Positions 1 to 4,919 of a stretch of DNA of 5,164 nucleotides are shown here, one piece after another. The translations under genes were made by a program, and so were the position numbers. Source of the DNA: an uncultured Ruaniaceae bacterium. GTDB taxonomy: Bacteria; Actinomycetota; Actinomycetes; Actinomycetales; Beutenbergiaceae. The DNA is taken from positions 1-5,164 of the forward strand of contig CAMXUZ010000305.1 in NCBI GenBank assembly GCA_947251855.1, written 5' to 3'. Position 1 is the first letter of the stretch. Each line of letters begins with the position of its first letter. The notes below the pieces were generated by a model, which saw only the letters and a program-made list of their open reading frames with translations, had not been told where the DNA came from and did no database searches.

Positions 1-722
1 GCGGTCGCGATCGTCTCCGGGAACTCCACGACCTCGCCTTTGACCAGCGGCGATGCGCCATCGGCCTGCACCCCCCACATTTGGGGAAGCTTCCTGGCCG
101 CGCCGTCGCCGTGGTATTCGCGATAGCCCATCCAGTAGGCAGAGATGTTCCCGGCGTTGCCTACCGGCAGCACGTGGATGTCCGGGGCATCGCCGAGCAC
201 GTCGACGATCTCGAACGCCGCGGTCTTCTGTCCCTGCAAGCGGTAGGGGTTGACGGAGTTGACGAGTTCGACCGGATAGTTCTCCGCCAGTTCCCGCACG
301 ATGCGCAGGCCGTCGTCGAAGTTCCCGTCAATTTCGATGAGGGTCGCGCCGTGCACGACGGCCTGGGCCATCTTCCCGGCGGCGATCTTGCCCGCGGGGA
401 GGATCACCGCGCAGCCGATCCCCGCCCGCGCGGCGTACGCCGCGGCCGAGGCTGAGGTGTTACCTGTGGAGGCGCACACGACCATCTCGGCGCCGCCGCT
501 GACGGCCTTCGAGATCGCCGTCGTCATCCCCCGATCTTTGAAGGAACCGGTGGGGTTGGCGCCCTCGACCTTCAGGAATACCCGCGCCCCGGTCCGCTCG
601 GAGAGGGCGGGCGCCTCGACGAGCGGCGTGCCGCCTTCGCCGAGCGTGACGATCGTGTCGGATTTTTCGAAGGGGAGCCGGTCGAAGTATTCGGCGATGA
701 GTCCCCGCCATGGTGCTGCCAT
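1..722 (-). CDS. thrC: Threonine synthase, N-terminal 240 residues (cut by left edge)
   Basis: This PLP enzyme converts O-phospho-L-homoserine to L-threonine and phosphate in the cytoplasm, the last step of threonine synthesis. Reading the minus strand from the ATG at 722-720 gives an unbroken frame to the window edge. Visible motifs are GSFKDRG at residues 59-65, with Lys62 as the PLP Schiff-base lysine; STGNTSAS at 85-92, with Asn88 in the cofactor-contacting position; and the phosphate-binding loop PVGNAGN at 186-192. These fit the short bacterial ThrC type of about 350-360 residues, so roughly 110-120 C-terminal residues lie outside. The start shares its A with the TAA stop of hom (TAATG). 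A GGAAGG ribosome binding site inside the hom 3' end (729-734) stands 6 nt before the ATG, so the start is well supported and translation is probably coupled to hom. Threonine dehydratase-like fold-type II enzymes are the main alternative, but the motifs and the position after hom favour ThrC strongly. Confidence 0.96.
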   Translation of the reverse strand, partial: MAAPWRGLIAEYFDRLPFEKSDTIVTLGEGGTPLVEAPALSERTGARVFLKVEGANPTGSFKDRGMTTAISKAVSGGAEMVVCASTGNTSASAAAYAARAGIGCAVILPAGKIAAGKMAQAVVHGATLIEIDGNFDDGLRIVRELAENYPVELVNSVNPYRLQGQKTAAFEIVDVLGDAPDIHVLPVGNAGNISAYWMGYREYHGDGAARKLPQMWGVQADGASPLVKGEVVEFPETIAT

Positions 723-2011
723 TAGTTACCTTCCACGCGCATGACTGAAACTACTTCTTCGACCGCCCCGAGCACCCGAAGATCGGTCAGGGTCGCATCC
801 AGGGCCGCCTGGGGTGCGGAGTAGGTGACGATGATCAGCCCGGCCCTGCCCTCTTCGCCCGGGGTTTGGCGAACCGTTTCGATCGAGACACCATGGTTGG
901 CCACGACGGTGGCGATCTCCGAGAGCACACCGGGGCGATCGGCGACCCGCAGGCGCATGTGGTAGCGGTTCGGCACGAGCCCGGAGTCGATGATGGGCAG
1001 CATCGCGTAGGTGGAGCCGCTCGGGGCCCGACCGCCGGTGACCTGCCCGCGGGCGACGTCGACGATGTCCCCAAGCACGGCCGCAGCGGTTGGGGCTCCG
1101 CCGGCGCCGGGGCCGTAGAACATGAGGGTCCCGGCGGCTTCGGCTTCTATGAACACCGCGTTGTACGCCTCGGAGACGGTTGCGAGCGGGTGATCCGCTG
1201 GCACCAACGCGGGGTGAACTCGCACCGCGATCGCGCCGTTGACGCTTTCGGCGATCGCGAGGAGCTTGACGATGTTGCCGGTGGCTTTCGCGGATGCGAT
1301 GTCATCGGCGGTGATTTCCCGGATCCCCTCGGTGGGAACGTCGGAGGCGTACACGCGGGTGTGGAACGCGAGCGAGGCGAGGATCGCCGCTTTAGCGCCG
1401 GCGTCGAACCCATCGATATCAGCGGTGGGGTCGGCCTCGGCATACCCGAGTTCCTGCGCGGCGGCGAGCGCGGTGTCGAAGTCGGCGCCCGTCGTCGTCA
1501 TCTGATCGAGGATGTAGTTCGTGGTGCCGTTGACGATCCCAAGGATCTTCGTGATCCGGTCCCCCGCGAGCGATCCGCGGATGCCTCGGACGACGGGGAC
1601 GGCGCCCGCGACCGCCGCCTCGTACAGCAGACTCCCCTCGTGGGCGTCGGCGGCCTCTTGTAGCTCTGGTCCGGCCTCGGCCAGGAGCGCCTTGTTCGCG
1701 GTGACGACGCTCGCCCCACGGCGCAGTGCGCGTAGGATGAGGCTCTTGGCGGGCTCGACCCCGCCGATGAGTTCGACGACGATGTCAGCGGAGTCAATGA
1801 GCGCCTCCAGGTCCTCGCTGAGCAGTTCGCTCGGCACGACCTCATCGCGGGGAGTCTGCGTCGACCGCACGCCGATCCCGGCCAACTCAATCTCTGCTCC
1901 CGCGCGTGCCGCCAGGTCTGCATCGTGCCGAAGCAGCCTGCGCACGACTTCGGTGCCCACTACTCCACAACCCAGCACTACACAGCGCAGCGGCGCTTTA
2001 ACGTCGCTCAT
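722..2011 (-). CDS. hom: Homoserine dehydrogenase with C-terminal ACT domain
   Basis: Hom reduces L-aspartate 4-semialdehyde to L-homoserine with NAD(P)H, the branch point leading away from lysine to threonine and methionine. The 429-residue product has the usual full length for the monofunctional enzyme. Residues 9-22 form the Rossmann start with GCGVVG at 14-19. VVTANKALL at 102-110 holds the conserved Lys107. The catalytic region includes Glu192, Asp203 and Lys207, spaced exactly as Glu208, Asp219 and Lys223 of yeast homoserine dehydrogenase. Residues about 350-429 ([15 protein letters not shown]) are an ACT domain, the part that mediates threonine feedback inhibition in actinobacterial relatives such as Corynebacterium; inhibition here is inferred. 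There is no aspartokinase domain. The ATG has a GAGGAG site 3 nt upstream (2015-2020). hom lies 85 nt after lysA and overlaps thrC by one base. Confidence 0.98.
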   Translation of the reverse strand: MSDVKAPLRCVVLGCGVVGTEVVRRLLRHDADLAARAGAEIELAGIGVRSTQTPRDEVVPSELLSEDLEALIDSADIVVELIGGVEPAKSLILRALRRGASVVTANKALLAEAGPELQEAADAHEGSLLYEAAVAGAVPVVRGIRGSLAGDRITKILGIVNGTTNYILDQMTTTGADFDTALAAAQELGYAEADPTADIDGFDAGAKAAILASLAFHTRVYASDVPTEGIREITADDIASAKATGNIVKLLAIAESVNGAIAVRVHPALVPADHPLATVSEAYNAVFIEAEAAGTLMFYGPGAGGAPTAAAVLGDIVDVARGQVTGGRAPSGSTYAMLPIIDSGLVPNRYHMRLRVADRPGVLSEIATVVANHGVSIETVRQTPGEEGRAGLIIVTYSAPQAALDATLTDLRVLGAVEEVVSVMRVEGN

Positions 2012-2022
2012 CTTCTCCTCAT
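2008..2022 (-). other. Minimal four-codon ORF overlapping the hom start
   Basis: The leader immediately before hom reads ATG AGG AGA AGA TGA. Its TGA overlaps the hom start as ATGA, and its codons contain the hom ribosome binding site. AGG and AGA are rare arginine codons in high-GC actinobacteria. The layout may arise simply because a purine-rich ribosome binding site follows a chance ATG, so I record it as a site to test rather than a gene. Confidence 0.15.
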
Positions 2023-2035
2023 CAGATCGGCAGTT

Positions 2036-2051
2036 TCCTCGTACGAGGATA
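2036..2051 (-). promoter_or_regulatory. Palindrome and possible -10 element before hom
   Basis: Positions 2036-2049 are a perfect 14-bp palindrome, TCCTCGTACGAGGA, about 25 nt before the hom start. On the minus strand TATCCT (2051-2046) fits the TAnnnT pattern of a sigma-70-type -10 box and overlaps the palindrome, so a bound regulator could block a hom promoter. No convincing -35 is present at 16-18 nt. As RNA it could also form a 5-bp hairpin with a GTAC loop, too weak for a terminator. The palindrome is certain; its role is inferred. Confidence 0.35.
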
Positions 2052-2096
2052 CGGGCGATTTCACTTCCTTGGTGCCGCGTCTCAGGCCGTGAGTCT

Positions 2097-3440
2097 TTAG
2101 CCCACGTCGAGGCGGAGCAGATCCTCGATTGTTTCGCGGCGAACGATCTCCCGCGCCTCGGTGCTCGTCACGGCGACGACCCCGGGGCGGGGTATCTGGT
2201 TGTAGTTCGATGCCAGGGACCGCCCGTACGCTCCCGTTGCCGCGACGACGAGCAGATCGCCGGGGCGCAGGTCCTGCGGCAGGTCGATATCCGGGATGAG
2301 GATATCTCCCGATTCGCAGTGCTTACCCACGATCCGGCACGCCATGGAGCCGGCCGAAGACGACCTGTTCGCGAGCCGGGCGGTGTAGTTCGCGCCGTAG
2401 AGGATCGGGCGGATATTGTCGCTCATCCCACCGTCGACGGACACGTACACCCGGCTTCCCTCATCCAGTTGGACGTGTTTGATCGTGCCCACTTCGTAGA
2501 CGGTCATCATCGCCGGCCCCACGATCGCTCGGCCCGGCTCGATGGACACCTCCGGCATGTCGGTTCCCAGCCGGTCACACTCGGCGCGCACCGCCGCGGC
2601 GAGCTCTTCGGCCGCGACCCTCGGGTCCAGCTCCTGCTCCCCGGGCAGGTAGGCGATCCCGTATCCCCCACCGAGATCGACTTCGGGAACTGCGATCCCC
2701 TCGCTGTGAAGGTCTGCCCGCAGCTCCAACACCACCCGCGCCGCGTTCGCGAACCCGTCGGCGGCGAGGATCTGCGACCCGATGTGCGAGTGCAGGCCCA
2801 CGAGGTGGAGCCGGGGCAGTGCGGCGATGCGTTCAACCGCCTGCCGGGCAGCTCCGGAGGCGACGGAGAGGCCGAACTTTTGGTCCTCGTGTGCCGTGGC
2901 GATGAATTCATGCCCACCAGCGTGCACGCCGGTGGTGAGGCGCACCATCACCGGCACGCCGCTCGCGCCGAGGGCAGCGGCCACCTCGTCGAGCAGCTCG
3001 ATTTCGGCGAGCGAATCCACGATGATCCGACCCAGCCCGACCTCCACCGCCCAAGTGAGCTCCGCGCGGGACTTGTTATTGCCGTGCAGCCCGATGTCGG
3101 CCGGGTCGACTTCAGCGGCGAGCGCGACCGCTAGCTCCCCAGCCGTCGAGCAGTCCACCTTGAGCCCCTCGTCTCGTAGCCACCGCAACACGGCGATGGA
3201 GCTGAAGGCTTTGGACGCGTAATACACCCCGACCGATGCGCCGAACTCCTCGTCGAACGCGGTCTTGAACGCCCGTGCCCGGGCGAGGAGATCGTCGACG
3301 TCGAGGAGAAAGCTCGGCGTGCCGAACCGGTCGGCGAGCTTGGTGATCGGGTGCCCGGCAAGGAAGACCTCGCCGTCTGCCAGGGTCACTGATGCGGGCC
3401 AGGGGCTGCCGAGAGGATCCGTGCCGTGTAGAGCGCTCAC
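2097..3440 (-). CDS. lysA: Diaminopimelate decarboxylase
   Basis: LysA removes CO2 from meso-diaminopimelate to give L-lysine, the final lysine step; it acts in the cytoplasm with PLP. The 447-residue protein has normal length for the actinobacterial family and the alanine racemase-like barrel plus beta domain of fold type III decarboxylases. Visible motifs are YYASKAFSS with the PLP lysine Lys77, HSHIGSQ at 217-223, GGGYG at 257-261, EPGR at 301-304, HCESGD at 374-379 with the active-site Cys375 contributed across the dimer, and the C-terminal GAYGRSLASNYN region at 403-414. The CESGD motif separates it from arginine and ornithine decarboxylases. The start is GTG: a TGA lies in frame 6 nt upstream and the next in-frame GTG (Val18) has no ribosome binding site. 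The GAGGAG site is only 2 nt from this GTG, unusually close, and lies inside a mini-ORF ending at the start. argS, often directly upstream in actinobacteria, is absent here. Confidence 0.98.
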   Translation of the reverse strand: MSALHGTDPLGSPWPASVTLADGEVFLAGHPITKLADRFGTPSFLLDVDDLLARARAFKTAFDEEFGASVGVYYASKAFSSIAVLRWLRDEGLKVDCSTAGELAVALAAEVDPADIGLHGNNKSRAELTWAVEVGLGRIIVDSLAEIELLDEVAAALGASGVPVMVRLTTGVHAGGHEFIATAHEDQKFGLSVASGAARQAVERIAALPRLHLVGLHSHIGSQILAADGFANAARVVLELRADLHSEGIAVPEVDLGGGYGIAYLPGEQELDPRVAAEELAAAVRAECDRLGTDMPEVSIEPGRAIVGPAMMTVYEVGTIKHVQLDEGSRVYVSVDGGMSDNIRPILYGANYTARLANRSSSAGSMACRIVGKHCESGDILIPDIDLPQDLRPGDLLVVAATGAYGRSLASNYNQIPRPGVVAVTSTEAREIVRRETIEDLLRLDVG

Positions 3441-3460
3441 GACTCCTCATCGTAGAGCAT
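3437..3460 (-). other. Seven-codon mini-ORF whose stop overlaps the lysA start
   Basis: On the minus strand an ATG at 3460-3458 opens a frame encoding MLYDEES and ends at TGA 3439-3437. That TGA overlaps the lysA GTG as GTGA, the usual arrangement for translational coupling. A GGGGAG sequence ends 4 nt before the ATG and could serve as its ribosome binding site. The two Glu codons of the mini-ORF are the GAGGAG preceding lysA, so a terminating ribosome would sit on the lysA initiation region. This may explain how lysA works with a site only 2 nt from its start. There are no lysine codons, so classical lysine attenuation is not suggested. The frame is short enough to be chance. Confidence 0.3.
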
Positions 3461-3486
3461 CGCGCTCCCCGTTTCCGCACTATCGC

Positions 3487-3494
3487 AAGCGCTT
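3487..3494. promoter_or_regulatory. AAGCGCTT palindrome between lysA and tRNA-Arg
   Basis: An 8-bp palindrome AAGCGCTT with a central CG lies 47 nt before lysA. Central-CG palindromes of this kind are the core of many LacI-family operators, but the symmetry does not extend further (flanks GC and CT). The assignment as an operator is weak. I see no convincing -35/-10 pair for lysA in this 170-nt region. Confidence 0.15.
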
Positions 3495-3552
3495 CTACAT
3501 GTCCGCCCGGCGCTCGAGGAGGCGACTGTGACCCAATGAACAGAGCCGGAAA

Positions 3553-3583
3553 TTCGTTCGAACCGCTTTCACCCTGCTACGAT
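3553..3583 (+). promoter_or_regulatory. Likely promoter of tRNA-Arg
   Basis: TACGAT at 3578-3583 is a good -10 box 27 nt before the mature tRNA, in a locally AT-richer stretch. Possible -35 sequences are TTCGTT (3553-3558, 19-nt spacer) or TTCGAA (3557-3562, 15-nt spacer), neither ideal. Transcription would start near 3590, and the 5' leader to be removed by RNase P would contain the 10-bp palindrome GGTAATTACC (3595-3604). Confidence 0.5.
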
Positions 3584-3610
3584 TCTTAATCGCGGGTAAT
3601 TACCGCACCG

Positions 3611-3683
3611 GCCCCCGTAGCTCAGCGGATAGAGCGTCTGCCTCCGGAGCAGAAGGCCACAGGTTCGAGTCCTGTCGGGGGCA
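3611..3683 (+). tRNA. tRNA-Arg, anticodon CCG
   Basis: The 73-nt gene folds into a complete cloverleaf. The acceptor stem is GCCCCCG (3611-3617) with CGGGGGC (3676-3682) and discriminator A3683. The D stem is GCTC/GAGC, the anticodon stem TCTGC/GCAGA with loop CTCCGGA, the variable loop AGGCC, and the T stem ACAGG/CCTGT with loop TTCGAGT. Anticodon CCG at 3645-3647 reads the arginine codon CGG. The 3' CCA is not fully encoded (the DNA continues ACCC), so the tail is probably completed by CCA-adding enzyme. The gene is divergent from lysA. The minus-strand open frame across it is only the antisense of the tRNA. Confidence 0.97.
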
Positions 3684-3698
3684 CCCTTATTTACATCC

Positions 3699-3711
3699 TG
3701 ACCAGCGGTCA
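3699..3711 (+). terminator. Small hairpin downstream of tRNA-Arg, weak terminator candidate
   Basis: TGACC-AGC-GGTCA forms a perfect 5-bp stem with a 3-nt loop, 15 nt after the tRNA. No U tract follows. Actinobacterial terminators often lack one, but this stem is short, so termination here is only possible. Confidence 0.2.
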
Positions 3712-3800
3712 TGCCCTCCGCAAGCCCGGTCATGCGACTCTCGTAGTCCGTTCGCCTCAGCGAAGAGTTCATCGCGGCCGCCCGAGTAGCGGCGGGCGCA

Positions 3801-3828
3801 CGCACCGCGAGCAACGCACCGCGAGGAA
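3801..3828. repeat. 14-nt tandem duplication
   Basis: CGCACCGCGAGCAA (3801-3814) is followed directly by CGCACCGCGAGGAA (3815-3828), with a single mismatch. It lies 20 nt before the 62-nt repeats. The sequence that follows (3829-3848) loosely resembles the end of a 62-nt unit, so this may be the worn edge of the same array. Confidence 0.75.
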
Positions 3829-3848
3829 CGCTCCGGGGAACATACGCC

Positions 3849-3972
3849 GTAATCGTTACGGCATACCGCACCCAAAGCCCTGCACGAGCCGAACCTGGGG
3901 CCCGAACACCGCAATCATTGCGGCATACCGCACCCAGAGCCCTGCACGGACCGAACCTGGGGCCCGAACACC
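3849..3972. repeat. Two tandem 62-nt units with hairpin heads, plus a decayed third
   Basis: Unit 1 is 3849-3910 and unit 2 is 3911-3972. They match at 56 of 62 positions, and all six differences are transitions. Each unit junction forms a perfect hairpin: GCCGTAA-TCG-TTACGGC at 3846-3862 and CCGCAA-TCA-TTGCGG at 3909-3923. Two of the six differences fall at paired stem positions (T-A in unit 1, C-G in unit 2), so pairing is kept. The rest of each unit includes TACCGCACCC and CGAACCTGGGGCCCGAAC. After 3972 a diverged partial copy can be followed to about 4000 (GCAAACCAGACCCA against GCATACCGCACCCA), without the hairpin. No coding role is visible. The element may be dispersed elsewhere in the genome, which cannot be seen here. 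Confidence 0.9.
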
Positions 3973-4067
3973 GTATCCTGCACCGCAAACCAGACCCACA
4001 ACAGTTCGGGCGTGGAAACCGAGCAGGTCGCAGCAATCCGCGCGTCGCGGCGGGAAGGGGTGAGGAC

Positions 4068-4619
4068 CTACAGGAACCAAGCGACGGCGGCGCTGGCAAC
4101 CAGCACGAGACCCGTGACCGAACTCGTGCGCCCGGCCTGCATCGCTGATCGTTGCTCTTCTGTGAGGTCGGCTCGGCCCTTGAATCCCATCGCTGCGGTG
4201 GCGCCGATCGACGCTGCTGCGCCCATGGCCAGGTACAAAGGCGTGTCATAGAGCCACGAGTACGGCGCAAAATGCACCACGAGCACGATCGCCATCGCCA
4301 GCGGCACGAGCGTGTACCGGCGCGATGCTACGAGAAAGATCACTAGTGGCAAGGCAAGTAACTGACCGGCGCTGAGTAACACAGATAGCGTGTTCATCCC
4401 TTCTAACTCGGGACGATCGGCTCGGGCGCTCAGCGCGGTGAGGCTTAACGCAACCGGCAAGGCAACCATGCCCTGGAACAGCGTCGCGTACGCGGCCACG
4501 CGCGGAGCCGTCCAACGCCAGAACGCTGCACATACCAACCAGGTCGCCCCGTACGCCGCGAGGAACCCCCATCCATGCCGGGTTGCCTCTCCCAGTGCGT
4601 GGGTGTATTCGGATATCAC
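4068..4619 (-). CDS. Small polytopic membrane protein, unknown function (possibly DUF7010 family)
   Basis: The 183-residue product is strongly hydrophobic with about six membrane segments, near residues 18-36, 43-63, 77-98, 102-119, 127-146 and 167-183. A short acidic/basic linker at 147-165 (KGRADLTEEQRSAM) lies before the last one. The motif HFAPYSWLY at 116-124, after the fourth segment, recalls the His-x-x-Pro-Tyr-x-Trp pattern I associate with the DUF7010 family of similar-sized membrane proteins; this assignment is from memory and tentative. No catalytic function is known or evident. The chosen start is GTG at 4619-4617, because AGGAAGG (4625-4631) lies 6 nt upstream. The frame stays open further upstream, but that extension is charged, repetitive in Arg and Pro, and has no ribosome binding site. 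The gene stands alone, divergent from the aldose epimerase, and ends 95 nt from the repeat array. Confidence 0.85.
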   Translation of the reverse strand: MISEYTHALGEATRHGWGFLAAYGATWLVCAAFWRWTAPRVAAYATLFQGMVALPVALSLTALSARADRPELEGMNTLSVLLSAGQLLALPLVIFLVASRRYTLVPLAMAIVLVVHFAPYSWLYDTPLYLAMGAAASIGATAAMGFKGRADLTEEQRSAMQAGRTSSVTGLVLVASAAVAWFL

Positions 4620-4802
4620 GTTGATCCTTCCTGGATTCGTGGAATAAGTCTGGCAGATGGCTGCCCTGCGCAACGTCGATACGGGCCGACCTCCTTCTCT
4701 CGGGGCCCTGGGGGCCCGCAAGATCGCCGAATCCAGTGGCGGCCAACGAGGCGGCGAAAAGCCGTCGTGGCGAGGCGAAGACGCCGAGCGGGGGTCCGAG
4801 GG

Positions 4803-4808
4803 TAGACT
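4803..4808 (+). promoter_or_regulatory. Possible -10 box for galM
   Basis: TAGACT fits the TAnnnT -10 consensus and would place a transcript start near 4815, giving a leader of about 105 nt to galM that includes the mini-ORF at 4869. There is no recognisable -35 at 16-18 nt, so this is a weak call. Confidence 0.3.
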
Positions 4809-4868
4809 CGTGACCCTGCGCAACCGCGCGCACTACCGTTTCGGAACCGCGAGCTTGAGGAGTCACCA

Positions 4869-4904
4869 GTGCCTCCAGCAGAACTGGCGCATTGGCTCTT
4901 ATGA
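4869..4904 (+). other. 11-codon in-frame mini-ORF upstream of galM
   Basis: GTG at 4869 opens a frame encoding MPPAELAHWLL and stops at TGA 4902-4904. It has a strong GAGGAG ribosome binding site (4857-4862) at the ideal 6-nt spacing, better than that of galM itself. The frame is the same as galM: after the TGA, five codons lead to the galM ATG at 4920. An ATG at 4901 overlaps the TGA (ATGA) and opens a further 10-codon frame ending at 4933, inside galM. This could be a leader peptide, a relic of an older longer N-terminus cut by a nonsense change, or chance. Confidence 0.35.
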
Positions 4905-4919
4905 GAAAGGGACGCCGCA

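Larger units (their letters stand above)
3684..4067. other. Non-coding stretch between tRNA-Arg and the membrane protein gene
   Basis: I find no credible gene in these 384 nt. Open frames here lack ribosome binding sites, are rich in Arg, Pro and Ala, and on the minus strand run through the tandem repeat and into the antisense of the tRNA. The stretch holds, in order, a small hairpin after the tRNA, a two-copy 9-nt repeat CGGTCATGC (3706-3714 and 3727-3735), a 14-nt tandem duplication, the 62-nt tandem repeat with its two hairpins, and a short CCGCG-CGT-CGCGG hairpin (4038-4050) just after the stop of the membrane protein gene. Confidence 0.7.
4620..4919. other. Divergent intergenic region before galM and the membrane protein gene
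   Basis: This 300-nt stretch contains the leaders of both flanking genes. From left to right it holds the minus-strand ribosome binding site (4625-4631); a hairpin GGCAG-ATGG-CTGCC (4652-4665); a minus-strand AAGGAGGT (4689-4696) with no start codon behind it; a GGGCCC-TGG-GGGCCC hairpin (4703-4717); the 11-nt repeat CCCTGCGCAAC (4664-4674 and 4814-4824); and the galM leader signals. No other gene is supported. Confidence 0.6.

Noticed and set aside
866..1663. Plus-strand 265-codon open frame opposite hom
   Set aside because: A glycine- and arginine-rich mirror of hom with no domain signal and no ribosome binding site.
1521..3134. Plus-strand 537-codon open frame
   Set aside because: It is antisense to lysA and hom, both clear genes with full motifs. 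Long antisense frames are common in high-GC DNA, and the translation is low-complexity Ser/Arg/Ala/Asp sequence with no recognisable domain.
3441..3610. Lysine riboswitch or T-box upstream of lysA
   Set aside because: Only 157-170 nt lie between lysA and the tRNA with its promoter, and I see none of the conserved L-box or T-box helices or a terminator with a U tract.
3611..3683. Phage or integrative-element attachment site at the tRNA 3' end
   Set aside because: No second copy of the tRNA 3' end and no integrase gene occur in the window; only the suspicious gene-free DNA next to it remains.
3849..4000. CRISPR array
   Set aside because: The 62-nt units are contiguous with no unique spacers between them, and no cas gene is in the window.
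3569..4270. Minus-strand 233-codon open frame across the tRNA and the repeats
   Set aside because: Its C-terminal part is the antisense of tRNA-Arg (the familiar RTRTCGLLLRRQ-type false protein), its middle is the 62-nt repeat read in one frame, and its start overlaps the membrane protein gene in another frame with no ribosome site.
4689..4696. Perfect minus-strand AAGGAGGT ribosome-site sequence
   Set aside because: No ATG, GTG or TTG follows within 5-12 nt; the first TTG is 15 nt away, so it does not mark a gene start.
4620..4823. N-terminal extension of the membrane protein frame up to 4823
   Set aside because: The upstream part is charged and Arg/Pro-rich, unlike the rest, and lacks a ribosome site, whereas GTG 4619 has AGGAAGG at 6 nt.
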